From assembly GCF_023380205.1 (NCBI RefSeq), contig NZ_CP093361.1, positions 62,001 through 126,000 of the forward strand: a stretch of 64,000 nt of DNA, given 5' to 3'. A program made the translations under genes and the position numbers. This stretch comes from Nicoliella spurrieriana (lineage in GTDB: Bacteria; Bacillota; Bacilli; Lactobacillales; Lactobacillaceae). Below are positions 24,925-35,623 of this stretch, one piece after another. The notes beneath the pieces were generated by a model, which did no database searches, had not been told where the DNA came from, and saw only the letters and a list, made by a program, of their open reading frames with translations. Positions within the stretch are counted from its first letter, which is position 1. Every line of letters begins with the position of its first letter.

Positions 24925-27781
24925 AGTCTTGCTTTAACTTTTGGGTCCGTCGCGTATCGGTATCTAAGACCGGCTTCAGGTATTGACCGGTGTAACTATC
25001 CTTAACCGCACAGACTGCTTCAGGGGTTCCGGTCGCAACGATTTGGCCACCACCGTCACCACCTTCTGGCCCTAAGTCAATTAGGTAATCAGCAGTCTTA
25101 ATTACATCTAGGCTATGTTCAATGATCAACACCGTATTGCCCTTATCCACTAATTCATGCAGAATTTTTAATAAGCGACCGATGTCATCAGTATGCAATC
25201 CAATCGTTGGTTCATCTAAAATATAGAAGTTCTTGCCATCTGATTTCTTGTACAACTCAGCAGAAAGCTTCATTCGCTGAGCTTCCCCACCGGAAAGCGT
25301 AGTAGCAGATTGGCCTAATTTAACGTACCCTAGTCCAACTTCATTGATGGTCCTTAACTTGCGGGTAATCTTTGGAATGGCCTTAAAGAACTGAAGAGCT
25401 TCACTGACCGTCATGTCCAAAACATCAGCGATGTTCTTGCCTTTGTATTCGACTTCTAGCGTTTCAGCATTATACCGTTTGCCATGACAGACTTCACATG
25501 GCACGTACACATCCGGTAGAAAGTTCATTTCAATTTTTAAGATTCCATCCCCATGACAGGTCTCACAACGCCCGCCCTTAACGTTAAAGCTAAACCGGCC
25601 CTTCTTATACCCCCGTAACTTAGCTTCATTCGTTTCAGCGAAGAGGTCCCGAATATCATCGAACACCCCGGTATAGGTTGCCGGATTACTCCGTGGGGTG
25701 CGACCGATCGGGCTTTGATCAATGCTAATGATCTTTTCAATATTTTTATATCCACGGATGGACTTATACTTCCCGGGCCGGGTCGAGTTATGATTTAACT
25801 TCTGGGCTAGTGCCCGTTTTAAAATCGTATTAACTAGCGTTGACTTTCCAGAACCAGAAACCCCGGTCACGACCACAAATTCACCCAGTGGAAAACTAAC
25901 CGTAACATCCTTTAGGTTATTTTCTTGCGCTCCAGTCACGGTAATTTGCTTTCCATTGCCAGTCCGACGGGTTAATGGAACTGGAATAAACTTTTTTCCA
26001 GAAAGGTACTGACCGGTCAGCGACTTCGGGTTCTTAGCCACCTGTTTGGGTGTCCCAGCCGCCATGATGCGACCCCCGTTTTGACCAGCCCCCGGTCCAA
26101 TATCAACAATGTAATCAGCATCTTCCATTGTATCCTTATCATGTTCAACCACTACTAGGGTGTTGCCCAAGTCACGCATCGCTTGAAGTGATTTGATCAG
26201 CCGGTTATTATCCCGCTGGTGCAATCCAATCGAAGGTTCATCCAAGACGTAGAGGACTCCTGAAAGGTTCGAACCAATTTGAGTAGCTAACCGAATCCGT
26301 TGCGATTCACCACCGGAAAGGGTCCCAGCCGTTCTAGATAACGTTAGATAATCCAGCCCCACGTTCTTTAAGAACGTTAGGCGATCAATAATTTCCTTAA
26401 TGATTGGTTTAGCAATCACTGCGTCTTGTTCACCAAATTCAAGGGTGCTAAAATAGTTCAATTCCTTTTGCACATCAATGCTAGCAACCTGACTAATATT
26501 TTGGTCGGCCACCTTAACACAAAGGGCTCGTTCATTTAGTCGATAGCCATGACAGGTTTGACAGGTCAATTCGGTCATATACTCACGCATTGTCTTACGG
26601 GTAAATTCACTATTAGTGTTATGATAACGGCGATCGATATTAGTAATTACCCCTTCAAATGGCATGTCGAGGTCCCGAGAACCCCCAAAATTACTTTCAA
26701 AGTTGAAGTGGAATTGCTTTTTTCCGGAACCATAAAGAACAAGATCCCGCTGCTTTTTAGGCAACTTATTAAATGGCGTATTCATATCAATCCCAAAATG
26801 CTCACAGGCCTGTTTTAACATGTTGGGATAGTATTCAGAACTAATCGGGTTCCATGGTGCCAGTGCTCCCTGTGCCAACGTCTTGGTACGGTCGGGAATC
26901 ACAAGGTCAGTATCCACCTCTAGCTTAATTCCCAGCCCATCACATTCTGGACAGGCACCTAATGGTGAGTTAAATGAAAAGAGCCGTGGTTCGAGCTTGC
27001 CCACCGTAAAGCCACAGTATGGACATGAATAGTGTTCTGAAAAGACCATCTTATCACGTTTTCCCATAAAATCAGCAATTGCATAGCCATCACTAAGCCT
27101 TAGTGCGGCTTCTAATGAGTCTGATAGCCGTGACTTAATGCCATCCTTAATGATAATTCGGTCGATGACGACGTTAATCGTGTGGTGTTTATTCTTATCC
27201 AGTTCAATCGAATCATCTAGGTCCATGGTTTGCCCATCAACTTGGATGCGAATGTACCCCTCCCGTTTAATCTTTTTAAGTAAATCCTTGTGTTGGCCCC
27301 TTTTATCACGGACCACCGGTGCCAAAATTTGTAACCGAGTCCGGTCAGGGAGCTTCAACAATTCACCCATCATTTGATCTACAGATTGACTAGTAATCTT
27401 AGTACCATCATTGGGACAAATTGGGGTCCCGACCCGGGCCCATAATAATCTAAAGTAGTCATTAATTTCAGTAACGGTCCCGACGGTTGACCGGGGGTTA
27501 TGGGAAGTCGTTTTTTGATCAATTGAAATGGCTGGACTAAGGCCTTCGATTGAATCAACATCTGGTTTATCCATTTGCCCCAAAAATTGGCGAGCGTATG
27601 ATGATAAACTCTCAACATAGCGTCGCTGCCCCTCAGCATAGAGGGTATCAAAGGCCAACGAACTTTTTCCAGAGCCCGATAGACCAGTCATAACAGTTAA
27701 TTTATTTTTAGGAATCGTGACGTCAACATCTTTTAAATTATGTTCACGAGCGCCTCGAATAATGATTTTATCGTTCAACAA
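24923..27781 (-). CDS. uvrA: Excinuclease ABC subunit A
   Basis: Damage-recognition ATPase of nucleotide excision repair. Two ABC modules are present: Walker A GLSGSGKSSLAF near the start and GVSGSGKSTLVN in the second half, each with LSGGE(S/A)QR signatures. Zinc modules show CPYCGFTVG..CPECDGLG and CETCHGDGILK..CEVCHGKRY. The start is most likely TTG 27781 with AGGGGG 9 nt upstream, giving 952 residues (usual ~945). The frame runs 39 codons further but inside uvrB. It lies 13 nt after uvrB, one operon. Confidence 0.96.
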   Translation of the reverse strand: MLNDKIIIRGAREHNLKDVDVTIPKNKLTVMTGLSGSGKSSLAFDTLYAEGQRRYVESLSSYARQFLGQMDKPDVDSIEGLSPAISIDQKTTSHNPRSTVGTVTEINDYFRLLWARVGTPICPNDGTKITSQSVDQMMGELLKLPDRTRLQILAPVVRDKRGQHKDLLKKIKREGYIRIQVDGQTMDLDDSIELDKNKHHTINVVIDRIIIKDGIKSRLSDSLEAALRLSDGYAIADFMGKRDKMVFSEHYSCPYCGFTVGKLEPRLFSFNSPLGACPECDGLGIKLEVDTDLVIPDRTKTLAQGALAPWNPISSEYYPNMLKQACEHFGIDMNTPFNKLPKKQRDLVLYGSGKKQFHFNFESNFGGSRDLDMPFEGVITNIDRRYHNTNSEFTRKTMREYMTELTCQTCHGYRLNERALCVKVADQNISQVASIDVQKELNYFSTLEFGEQDAVIAKPIIKEIIDRLTFLKNVGLDYLTLSRTAGTLSGGESQRIRLATQIGSNLSGVLYVLDEPSIGLHQRDNNRLIKSLQAMRDLGNTLVVVEHDKDTMEDADYIVDIGPGAGQNGGRIMAAGTPKQVAKNPKSLTGQYLSGKKFIPVPLTRRTGNGKQITVTGAQENNLKDVTVSFPLGEFVVVTGVSGSGKSTLVNTILKRALAQKLNHNSTRPGKYKSIRGYKNIEKIISIDQSPIGRTPRSNPATYTGVFDDIRDLFAETNEAKLRGYKKGRFSFNVKGGRCETCHGDGILKIEMNFLPDVYVPCEVCHGKRYNAETLEVEYKGKNIADVLDMTVSEALQFFKAIPKITRKLRTINEVGLGYVKLGQSATTLSGGEAQRMKLSAELYKKSDGKNFYILDEPTIGLHTDDIGRLLKILHELVDKGNTVLIIEHSLDVIKTADYLIDLGPEGGDGGGQIVATGTPEAVCAVKDSYTGQYLKPVLDTDTRRTQKLKQD

Positions 27782-27794
27782 AAATATAATCCCC

Positions 27795-29810
27795 CTAAAC
27801 CTTTGCTTGCAGTTCAATAATCGTGTCACGAAGATTAGCAGCATGTTCAAAGTCCAAGCGCTTAGATGCGGCTTGCATTTCATCTTCCAGCCTTCCAATC
27901 ATCGCCTGCTTATCCTTTTTACTCATCTTCTTAAAATCAGATTCAATCACTTTATCATTAGTAGCGGCATTTTCTTCCGCAACCTGATCACCACTAACTG
28001 AAATGACCGGTGAAATTTCCTTTTTGATCGTATGCGGAGTAATCCCATGCTCATGGTTATACTGCTCTTGAATCGCCCGCCGGCGTTTTGTTTCATCGAT
28101 TGCCCGCTTCATTGAATCGGTCATCGCATCGGCATACATAATTACTTCCCCGTTTTCGTTCCGGGCTGCCCGACCAATCGTTTGAATCAATGAACGTTCA
28201 TTCCGCAAAAAGCCTTCCTTATCGGCATCTAAAATGGCAACGAGTGAAACTTCCGGGACATCAATTCCCTCCCGTAACAGGTTAATGCCAATTAAAACAT
28301 CAAATTTACCAGCTCGAAGGTCATGAATAATTTTAGTACGTTCCAACGTTTTAATATCACTGTGCAGGTAGCGAACCTTAATCCCCAGATCCTTAAGATA
28401 GTCGGTTAAATCCTCCGCCATTTTCTTAGTCAAAGTGGTCACAAAGGTCCGCTCATTGCGCTCAATGCGTTGGTTAATTTCACCCACTAAGTCGTCCATT
28501 TGTCCCATAATTGGCCGAACCTTAACGATGGGGTCTAATAAGCCAGTGGGTCGAATAATTTGTTGAACCACTTGATCAGCGTGGTCTAGTTCATAGGGAC
28601 CAGGAGTTGCTGACATGTAGATCACCTGATTAATGTGCTGCTCAAATTCAGGCATCTTTAGGGGCCGGTTGTCCAAAGCACTTGGTAACCGGAAACCATA
28701 TTCAATTAACCGTTCCTTACGAGCTTTATCTCCATTATACATCCCACCAATTTGTGGAATCGTTTGGTGTGACTCATCAATGACCATTAAAAAGTCCTTT
28801 GGGAAAAAGTCCATCAACGTGTAAGGTGGCTCACCCGGCTTCCGTCCATCCATGAACCGTGAGTAATTTTCAATTCCGTTGGTGTAGCCCATCTCACGCA
28901 TCATTTCAATATCATACGTGGTCCGTTGCTTAAGTCGTTGTGCTTCTATTAGCTTCCCTTCCCCTTCCAGTTTCGCTAATTGGGTTTTTAATTCAGATTG
29001 AATTCCATCCAAGGCATGGTCCATAATCTGGTCATCAGCTAAAAAGTGTGTCGCTGGAAAAATCACAATTTTATCCTGGTCACTGATCACTTCACCGGTC
29101 AACGTATCCACTTCACGAATCCGATCAATCTCATCACCAAAAAACTCGATTCGATATGCGTACTTACTGCCGGAAGCCGGGAAGACTTCAACTACATCGC
29201 CACGAACTCTAAACCGGCCCCGCTGAAAATCAATATCATTTCGGTCAAATTGAATGTTCACTAACTCACGTAATAGCGTGTTGCGATCGATTTCTTGACC
29301 CACCTTCAATGGAATCGTATGGTCAAAGTACTCCTTAGGACTCCCGAGTCCAAAGATCGCGGACACTGACGCCACGACGATCACATCGTTACGTTCTAAC
29401 AGTGCACTGGTGGCGGCGTGCCGAAGTTGGTCAATTTCATCGTTAATCGAGGAATCCTTTTCAATATAGGTATCACTAGATGGAACGTAGGCTTCTGGTT
29501 GATAGTAATCGTAATAACTAACGAAGTACTCAACCGCGTTATGCGGAAAGAACCGCTTTAACTCACTGTATAGTTGTCCTGCTAACGTTTTATTATGGGA
29601 TAGCACTAATGTCGGCTTATTTGCATTTTTAATTACGTTCGAAATGGTGAACGTTTTTCCAGTCCCGGTGGCTCCTAACAGGACTTGTTCCTTATCGCCC
29701 TGTTTTAAACCATCAGTTAGCTCCTGGATGGCCTTTGGCTGATCACCAGTCGGTTGGTATTTTGAAACCAGGTCAAAGTGATTAGTGGTAACCCGCTTAA
29801 TTTCTGCCAT
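27795..29810 (-). CDS. uvrB: Excinuclease ABC subunit B
   Basis: Helicase-like subunit that verifies damage and loads UvrC. The 671 residues begin with the family segment [17 protein letters not shown]. Walker A is [11 protein letters not shown] and the beta-hairpin region shows [25 protein letters not shown] is in [10 protein letters not shown], and later come [13 protein letters not shown] and [10 protein letters not shown]. The C-terminal UVR domain ends the protein ([17 protein letters not shown]). The start at ATG 29810 (MAEIKRV) follows GGGGGAAA; an in-frame start at 29834 would swallow that site. Confidence 0.96.
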   Translation of the reverse strand: MAEIKRVTTNHFDLVSKYQPTGDQPKAIQELTDGLKQGDKEQVLLGATGTGKTFTISNVIKNANKPTLVLSHNKTLAGQLYSELKRFFPHNAVEYFVSYYDYYQPEAYVPSSDTYIEKDSSINDEIDQLRHAATSALLERNDVIVVASVSAIFGLGSPKEYFDHTIPLKVGQEIDRNTLLRELVNIQFDRNDIDFQRGRFRVRGDVVEVFPASGSKYAYRIEFFGDEIDRIREVDTLTGEVISDQDKIVIFPATHFLADDQIMDHALDGIQSELKTQLAKLEGEGKLIEAQRLKQRTTYDIEMMREMGYTNGIENYSRFMDGRKPGEPPYTLMDFFPKDFLMVIDESHQTIPQIGGMYNGDKARKERLIEYGFRLPSALDNRPLKMPEFEQHINQVIYMSATPGPYELDHADQVVQQIIRPTGLLDPIVKVRPIMGQMDDLVGEINQRIERNERTFVTTLTKKMAEDLTDYLKDLGIKVRYLHSDIKTLERTKIIHDLRAGKFDVLIGINLLREGIDVPEVSLVAILDADKEGFLRNERSLIQTIGRAARNENGEVIMYADAMTDSMKRAIDETKRRRAIQEQYNHEHGITPHTIKKEISPVISVSGDQVAEENAATNDKVIESDFKKMSKKDKQAMIGRLEDEMQAASKRLDFEHAANLRDTIIELQAKV

Positions 29811-29872
29811 TGGTATTTCCCCCTTTAATTTCAACTATAATTGGTTATTAATTAATTTATATTTAATCGCAA

Positions 29873-29908
29873 TAAAAAGTGGGGAAGTCAGCCTCCCCCA
29901 CTTTTTAT
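29873..29908. terminator. trxB terminator
   Basis: AAAAAGTGGGG / CCCCACTTTTT stem of 11 bp around an 11-nt loop, T-rich on the minus-strand exit side. It separates trxB from uvrB. Confidence 0.8.
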
Positions 29909-29950
29909 AATCATTCTAACACTGTTTCAGCCGTTGCAAAGAATAACGAC

Positions 29951-30868
29951 TTACATATTTTGAATATAATGAAATGCATTTTGACCAGCAATCCCACCGT
30001 CGCCAACGGCAGTAACGACCTGTCTTAGCTCTTTTGCTCTTACATCACCAATGGCAAATACACCGGGCATTGAAGTTTCCATACGATCATTTGTCTTGAT
30101 CCAGCCCTTATCATCGGTAATCTTCAAATCGGTAAATGCATCGGTAATCGGTAGGTTCCCAACGTAAATAAAGACCCCACTAGCAGGAATTTCGCCGGTA
30201 GCATTAGTTTGGTTATTGACGGTTTTAACCCCCGTTACCTTTGCGCCATCACCGGTAATTTCAGTCACATTGGTGTTCCAAACAAAGTTAATTTTATCAT
30301 TTGCGAACGCTTGGTCTTGCAACACCTTTTGTGCACGCAGTTGGTCACGACGATGGACAATGGTTACCTTTGACACTAACTGGGCTAAATAAAGGGCCTC
30401 TTGAATTGCGGAATCACCACCACCTACAACGACGACCTCCTTGTTTTTAAAGAAGGCTCCATCACAGACGGCACAATAGGAAACCCCACGGCCACCGTAT
30501 TCATCTTCACCCGGTGCACCCAATTTCTTATACTGAGAACCAGTTCCAATGATGACCGCCTTAGCTTCGTAATCACCGTTATCAGTATGAACGACCTTGG
30601 TTGCACCGTTATCTTCAATGGATTCAACGGTTCCGTACCCATACTTGGCACCAAAGTTAATTGAACCTTCGTACATATTTTTGGCTAAATCTGGACCTAA
30701 AATAGATTTGAATCCTGGGTAGTTTTCGATTTCCGCAGTATTATTCATCTGCCCACCGTAAATTCCCCGATCAATCATCAAGACTGATAAGTTAGCCCTG
30801 GAAGCGTACAAAGCACTAGTCATCCCACTAGGCCCGGCGCCAATTACAATCACATCATAACTTTCCAT
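29951..30868 (-). CDS. trxB: Thioredoxin reductase
   Basis: NADPH-dependent flavoenzyme that reduces thioredoxin. The 305 residues show the FAD motif VIVIGAGPSGMTSALYASR, the redox pair CAVCDGAF, the NADPH motif VVVVGGGDSAIQEA, and the C-terminal FAD motif PGVFAIGDVR. Start ATG 30868 (MESYDV) follows GAGGGGTG; a longer frame adds six codons over the ribosome site. It ends the hprK-lgt-gpsA-galU-trxB run, an arrangement conserved in lactobacilli. NrdH at 62.7 kb is a likely electron acceptor (inference). Confidence 0.95.
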   Translation of the reverse strand: MESYDVIVIGAGPSGMTSALYASRANLSVLMIDRGIYGGQMNNTAEIENYPGFKSILGPDLAKNMYEGSINFGAKYGYGTVESIEDNGATKVVHTDNGDYEAKAVIIGTGSQYKKLGAPGEDEYGGRGVSYCAVCDGAFFKNKEVVVVGGGDSAIQEALYLAQLVSKVTIVHRRDQLRAQKVLQDQAFANDKINFVWNTNVTEITGDGAKVTGVKTVNNQTNATGEIPASGVFIYVGNLPITDAFTDLKITDDKGWIKTNDRMETSMPGVFAIGDVRAKELRQVVTAVGDGGIAGQNAFHYIQNM

Positions 30869-30954
30869 GAATTTAACACCCCTCACCTAAAATTATCAAT
30901 GTTCATAGCTTACTATTAATAAACATGGTTGTCTAATAGTTTGTACTCAAACCA

Positions 30955-31845
30955 TTATTTTTGATCTTCTTCAGTTAGTTTTTGACCTAATTGCTTAATG
31001 TACTCGCGCAAATCGGCCTTCACTTCAGGGTGTTCTAAGCCATATTCAATGTTGGTCTTTAGCCAACCGAATTTATTTCCAGTATCGTATCTGGAACCCA
31101 CTAACTCATGTGCATAAACCTTATGGGTTTTGTTTAAGGTATCAATGGCATCCGTTAATTGAATTTCGCCACCCTTACCAGGCTTGGTATCAGCTAGGAT
31201 ATCAAAGATATTCGGGGTTAATAGGTACCGACCAATGATGGCAAGGTCACTAGGGGCATCCTTTGGATCTGGCTTTTCAACAAAGCTATCCACATCATAT
31301 AGGCCGGGCTTAATTTCCTTCGTTGGTGCAATTACTCCGTACTTCGCAGTGTCTTCATGGGGCACCCGCATTACAGCTAGGGTGGATTCACCAGTGGCTT
31401 CATAACAATTGATCAATTGCTTCGTTAGTGGTTCATCAGCCTTTGCAATATCATCACCTAGCATAATCACAAATGGTTCATCGCCAACAAAACTCTTAGC
31501 CGTTGAAACAGCATCGCCCAATCCATCCGGATGGTTTTGGCGAATAAAGTAGATATTCATTCCATTCGTTTCTTGAACCGCCTTTAGCATCTTATCCTTA
31601 TGCTTCCGGGCCAAGTTAGCTTCCAATTCTGGATTGGAATCAAAGTGATCTTCGATGTTGCGCTTATTCCGGCCGATGATAATTAAAATATCGGTAATTC
31701 CAGAAGCCTTTGCTTCTTCTACGATCAATTGAATGGTTGGGGTATCAACAACTGGTAACATTTCCTTTGGGACCGCCTTGGTTTCTGGTAAAAATCTCGT
31801 TCCTAATCCAGCAGCGGGGATAATTGCTTTTCTAATTTTTTTCAT
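30955..31845 (-). CDS. galU: UTP-glucose-1-phosphate uridylyltransferase
   Basis: Makes UDP-glucose from UTP and glucose 1-phosphate for glycolipids, teichoic acid decoration and galactose use. The 296-residue protein starts [19 protein letters not shown], the nucleotide-binding signature. It continues with [13 protein letters not shown], the [11 protein letters not shown] region and VDSFVEKP, then the typical [12 protein letters not shown]. It lies between gpsA and trxB with short gaps. Confidence 0.95.
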   Translation of the reverse strand: MKKIRKAIIPAAGLGTRFLPETKAVPKEMLPVVDTPTIQLIVEEAKASGITDILIIIGRNKRNIEDHFDSNPELEANLARKHKDKMLKAVQETNGMNIYFIRQNHPDGLGDAVSTAKSFVGDEPFVIMLGDDIAKADEPLTKQLINCYEATGESTLAVMRVPHEDTAKYGVIAPTKEIKPGLYDVDSFVEKPDPKDAPSDLAIIGRYLLTPNIFDILADTKPGKGGEIQLTDAIDTLNKTHKVYAHELVGSRYDTGNKFGWLKTNIEYGLEHPEVKADLREYIKQLGQKLTEEDQK

Positions 31846-31878
31846 TTTGACAACTCCTAGTTAATAGATAGATTCGAA

Positions 31879-32895
31879 TTAAGCTAATTCCGAACGACCC
31901 TCACGTTGCATTAATTGAGCAATCGATTCTTTGATATCAGCATTATCATACAATACATGGTAAATCGCAGAGGTAATTGGCATCTCAACCCCACGCTGCT
32001 TAGCTAATTCATAAGCCGCCCTGGTCGTAGCAACTCCCTCAATGACCATTCCCATGTTATCAACAACTGCTTGTAGTGATTTACCATGGCCGAGTTGGTT
32101 TCCAGCCCGCCAGTTTCTAGAATCGGAACTAGTGGCAGTTACGATTAAATCACCAACTCCGGATAATCCGATAAACGTTAACGGATTGGCACCAAATGAA
32201 GTTCCTAACCGTGAAATTTCGGCTAATCCTCTGGTAATCAAGGATGCTTTCGCATTATCACCGTAGCCGAGCCCCACTAATGCTCCGGCACCCAATGCAA
32301 TGATGTTTTTAAGGGCGGCCCCAATTTCGACTCCAATCACGTCGTCATTGGTGTAGACCCGAAAGGTGGGGTTCATAAATAGTGATTGAATGTGTTCAGC
32401 ATCTTGAATGTTTTCGCTGGCAGCGGTCACTAACGTGATGTCCCCCCGAGCAACATCCTCAGCCTGACTGGGGCCTGAAATTACGGAAATCGAATGACGG
32501 TTTGCTGGGTCGATCTCATCGGCTAGCACTTCCGACATCCGCTGATATGTTTTCTCTTCAATTCCCTTGCTGGCGTGAATTAAGTTGGGTTTAATCCCCA
32601 ATTGCGCTAGTAATGGATTTACCTTTTTAGCTACCGAGCGGGTCACTTGGGCTGGGACTACGAATAATACATCATCGACGTCCGCTAAAGCAGCCCGCAT
32701 ATCTGAATAAGCAACTAATGAGTCTGAGAATGTAAAATCTTTTAAGTATTTTGAATTCGTGTGGTCCGTATTTAGCTCATCTACTTGAGCTGTTTTATAG
32801 GACCATAGTCTAACGTCGTGGCCATTTGTAGCTAAAATATTGGCTAACATGCTCCCCCAAGAGCCAGCCCCTAATACTGCAATCTTTTCTGTCAT
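31879..32895 (-). CDS. gpsA: Glycerol-3-phosphate dehydrogenase [NAD(P)+]
   Basis: Reduces dihydroxyacetone phosphate to sn-glycerol 3-phosphate, the backbone of membrane lipids and teichoic acids. The 338 residues show the Rossmann motif IAVLGAGSWGSMLANILA and ASKGIEEKTYQRMSE. The catalytic region has GAALKNIIALGAG with the active-site Lys, followed by GLSGVGDLIVTATS. It lies 15 nt downstream of lgt. Confidence 0.95.
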   Translation of the reverse strand: MTEKIAVLGAGSWGSMLANILATNGHDVRLWSYKTAQVDELNTDHTNSKYLKDFTFSDSLVAYSDMRAALADVDDVLFVVPAQVTRSVAKKVNPLLAQLGIKPNLIHASKGIEEKTYQRMSEVLADEIDPANRHSISVISGPSQAEDVARGDITLVTAASENIQDAEHIQSLFMNPTFRVYTNDDVIGVEIGAALKNIIALGAGALVGLGYGDNAKASLITRGLAEISRLGTSFGANPLTFIGLSGVGDLIVTATSSDSRNWRAGNQLGHGKSLQAVVDNMGMVIEGVATTRAAYELAKQRGVEMPITSAIYHVLYDNADIKESIAQLMQREGRSELA

Positions 32896-32910
32896 TGTTT
32901 AATACATCCT

Positions 32911-33723
32911 TTATTTTAATAGTTTTTTAGTGCCATCTAGATACCAACTAGCATCCGGAATGGTCCGTCTACGGTAGATCAATAATCCCAATGCAAAGCC
33001 AAACAACACGATCGATAACCATTGTGATACTCGAACACTCCCAATCATTAGGCTGTCGGTTCGCATCCCTTCCACAAAGAAGCGGCCAAATGAATACCAC
33101 ATGATATAACTTAGAAACACCTCGCCGCGTTTAAAGAAGTGGGGAACGTGGCGTAATGAAAATAACACTGCCACCCCTAAGAAACTCCATAGCGATTCAT
33201 ATAGAAATGTCGGTTGACGGTACAACCCACTAATGAACATCTGATTAATAATGAACTGTGGTAGGTGGAGGTGGTGGAGAAAGGCGAGGCTAGTTACCTG
33301 ACCAAATGCCTCTTGGTTCATGAAGTTTCCCCACCGGCCAATTCCTTGACTTAGTAATACGGTCGGTGAAATAACATCTAGCATTAACCATACTGGAATT
33401 AATCGACTACGACAAAAGATAATGATTACAATAGCAGCACCAATTAGCGAACCGTAAATTGCAATTCCACCGTCCCAAATTTTAATAATTTCATTGAGAT
33501 GGTTTTGATAGTACCCCCATTGAAAGATAACGTAGTACAGGCGGGCACTAATAATGGAAAATGGTAATGCCCATAATAACATGTCATAGATATCATCAGG
33601 CTTAATGCCCCGTTTTTTCCCCTCACGGACCGATAAAAAAACCGCTAGGATCACAGCACTGGCAATAAAAATGCCGTACCAATGAACCAGAATTGGTCCC
33701 AAATGAAACGCGATGGGGTTCAA
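32911..33723 (-). CDS. lgt: Prolipoprotein diacylglyceryl transferase
   Basis: Membrane enzyme that attaches diacylglycerol from phosphatidylglycerol to the lipobox Cys of prolipoproteins. The 270 residues have about seven membrane spans. The Lgt signature [13 protein letters not shown] is intact, and the essential His-bearing N-terminal region ([11 protein letters not shown]) is present. Later segments include [12 protein letters not shown] and [12 protein letters not shown]. It lies directly after hprK, as in other Firmicutes. Confidence 0.95.
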   Translation of the reverse strand: MNPIAFHLGPILVHWYGIFIASAVILAVFLSVREGKKRGIKPDDIYDMLLWALPFSIISARLYYVIFQWGYYQNHLNEIIKIWDGGIAIYGSLIGAAIVIIIFCRSRLIPVWLMLDVISPTVLLSQGIGRWGNFMNQEAFGQVTSLAFLHHLHLPQFIINQMFISGLYRQPTFLYESLWSFLGVAVLFSLRHVPHFFKRGEVFLSYIMWYSFGRFFVEGMRTDSLMIGSVRVSQWLSIVLFGFALGLLIYRRRTIPDASWYLDGTKKLLK

Positions 33724-33754
33724 TGCTAATTTAATTTGAATTCATTCCCTTCGA

Positions 33755-34768
33755 TTATTTCTGATCATCAGGACGATCATGAAGCGCATGCTCGTTGTCT
33801 GATTCAATTTGTTTTTCCTTAGAACGTTCTTTTGAATCACGGATTGAATTTTCCTTGATCAAGCTTTTTAAGTTTTCATCGAAGACCTTAGTAGCATCGT
33901 AACCCATCGAACGGGCTCTGAAATTCATCGCAGCGGATTCAATCAAGACGGCTAGATTCCGACCGATTTTGACCGGAATTTTAATTTTAGGAACATCAAC
34001 GTCAAAAATCCGTTGAAAATCCTTGTTATCACCCAACCGGTCAAACGGAGTCTCCTTAGACCAATTTGACAGGTGGACGATCAAATCAACCTTAGTGTTA
34101 CTGCGGACTGCCCCGGCACCAAAGAGGTTCATCGCATCGATAATCCCAATTCCACGAATCTCCAATAGATGCCTAAGAATGCGGGGGGCTTGCCCGATCA
34201 ACGTCTGCTCATCTTGTTGGTAGACTTCTACTCGATCATCTGCAATCAAGCGATGCCCCCGCTTAATCAATTCAAGCGCGGTTTCACTCTTCCCCACTCC
34301 AGAATCACCAGTAATTAAAACCCCAAGCCCGTAAATATCGACTAATTCACCATGCAATGACATTCGTTCAGCTAACTTTGCTTCCAAGTAATTAGTCATG
34401 TTACTAAGTACCCGTGAAGTGGTTAACTTAGAACACAGCACTGGAATTTGCTTCTGTTCAGCAGCTTCCAGTAGTTCCTCGGGTGGGTCCAACTGGGTCG
34501 AAATCACAAAGGCCGGCGTCTCGGGTTGACACATCTTCTCCATCACGTCATACAGATCAAAGCTAGCCATTCCCTTTGCAAAGGAAGTTTCAGTAATGCC
34601 CAAAAGCTGGATTCGCTTTGCCGGATAGTAATTAAAATAGCCGGTCAATTCCAATCCAGGTCGTGAAATATCGCTGGTGGTAATTAAGCGGTCCAAATAG
34701 TCTTCACCATAGGCAACGCTCAAGTGAGTATTATCAACGAGGTCCTTAACGGTTACTCGTTCAGCCAT
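33755..34768 (-). CDS. hprK: HPr kinase/phosphorylase
   Basis: Phosphorylates or dephosphorylates Ser46 of HPr and so controls CcpA-dependent carbon catabolite regulation; a cre-like site is present at the gap promoter. Walker A is GDSGVGKS (154-161). The HprK/P signature region IEIRGIGIIDAMNLFGAGAV precedes IPVKIGRNLAVLIESAAMN. Start ATG 34768 (MAERVTV) follows GGGGAGG. At 337 residues it exceeds the usual ~310, because of a charged C-terminal tail rich in Lys, Glu, Asp and Ser (KENSIRDSKERSKEKQIESD). Confidence 0.95.
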   Translation of the reverse strand: MAERVTVKDLVDNTHLSVAYGEDYLDRLITTSDISRPGLELTGYFNYYPAKRIQLLGITETSFAKGMASFDLYDVMEKMCQPETPAFVISTQLDPPEELLEAAEQKQIPVLCSKLTTSRVLSNMTNYLEAKLAERMSLHGELVDIYGLGVLITGDSGVGKSETALELIKRGHRLIADDRVEVYQQDEQTLIGQAPRILRHLLEIRGIGIIDAMNLFGAGAVRSNTKVDLIVHLSNWSKETPFDRLGDNKDFQRIFDVDVPKIKIPVKIGRNLAVLIESAAMNFRARSMGYDATKVFDENLKSLIKENSIRDSKERSKEKQIESDNEHALHDRPDDQK

Positions 34769-34842
34769 TTTCATCCTCCCCAATCATAAAAACAAATTAC
34801 ACGTTAATTTTATCACGATATCACATTTCAATACACTTTGTT

Positions 34843-35205
34843 TTACTGATTTTGTCGTTGATAGTGATCAGCAAAAATGGCATTGCATAGCGATAGAATA
34901 ATCGCTACCAACATTGCACTACCAAATGATGAAAAGTGAAAGCTTTCGTTGCCGACTAACCAGGAGGTCATTTCTAACATCAAGCCATTAATAACGATAC
35001 TGAACAACCCCAGGGTCAAGATATTAATCGGCAATGATAAAACGGTAATGAACGGCTTAACCAGCGCATTCAAAATTGATAGCACTAACGCAGCACCGAG
35101 GGCGGCCGTGATACTAGCAACGTAAAAAATCCCTGAACTTTGTAAAAAACCGGCCACTGCAATAAACACCAGCATGTTCAATAATATTTGTTTCAAAAAA
35201 TGCAT
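34843..35205 (-). CDS. YvlD-type phage holin family membrane protein
   Basis: A 120-residue protein with four hydrophobic segments, including LSILNALVKPFITVLSLPIN and GLFSIVINGLMLEMTSWLVG. This matches the YvlD (phage_holin_4_2) family, which despite its name is not known to be a phage lysis protein. In Bacillus the homologue lies in an envelope-stress operon. Here too it is beside a PspC-domain gene (11 nt apart) and upstream of hprK, so an envelope role is plausible. Confidence 0.8.
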   Translation of the reverse strand: MHFLKQILLNMLVFIAVAGFLQSSGIFYVASITAALGAALVLSILNALVKPFITVLSLPINILTLGLFSIVINGLMLEMTSWLVGNESFHFSSFGSAMLVAIILSLCNAIFADHYQRQNQ

Positions 35206-35216
35206 GTCACTTCTCC

Positions 35217-35531
35217 CTACTTATGATCATCCTTTTCCTCAACGTCATGGAGGATTTTACGGCCGCGTGGCTTTGCACCCATCTCGGAATTATTTTCCTG
35301 GTGATCATAACCACTAAAGCGGTCGTTAGCACCGTAGTCACTGGGCATCAAAACCATTAATGCAAGGTAAATTAACACCGGTAGCATGGTATGGATAAAT
35401 AGAATCGTTAATACTAAATACGCAATTCTTAAATAGCGAGCGTTAATGCCAAAGTAATCGGCAATCCCGCCCAATACACCGGTTAAAACACGATTTTGGT
35501 GTGATTTCATTAGTTTTTTCTTCGTTTTCAT
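35217..35531 (-). CDS. PspC domain protein
   Basis: A 104-residue protein with an N-terminal PspC domain (HQNRVLTGVLGGIADYFGIN, then one or two hydrophobic spans, LVLTILFIHTMLPVLIYLAL). A charged cytoplasmic tail ends EEKDDHK. PspC proteins take part in phage-shock or envelope-stress responses. It is transcribed just ahead of the YvlD-type gene, and the pair forms a small stress unit before hprK. Confidence 0.88.
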   Translation of the reverse strand: MKTKKKLMKSHQNRVLTGVLGGIADYFGINARYLRIAYLVLTILFIHTMLPVLIYLALMVLMPSDYGANDRFSGYDHQENNSEMGAKPRGRKILHDVEEKDDHK

Positions 35532-35581
35532 TGGAATGTTCCTTTCATTGTAAACTAGTTCAAACTAATATTATCACATTC

Positions 35582-35613
35582 AAAAAAAGTGTCTATCTTT
35601 AAGCATAGACACT
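35582..35613 (-). terminator. Terminator of the PDZ protein gene
   Basis: AGTGTCTAT / ATAGACACT, 9-bp stem, with seven T on the minus-strand exit side. Confidence 0.8.
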
Positions 35614-35623
35614 AATAATATCT

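Noticed and set aside
34843-35205. Prophage holin
   Set aside because: The protein belongs to the YvlD-type family beside a PspC gene; there are no other phage genes nearby.
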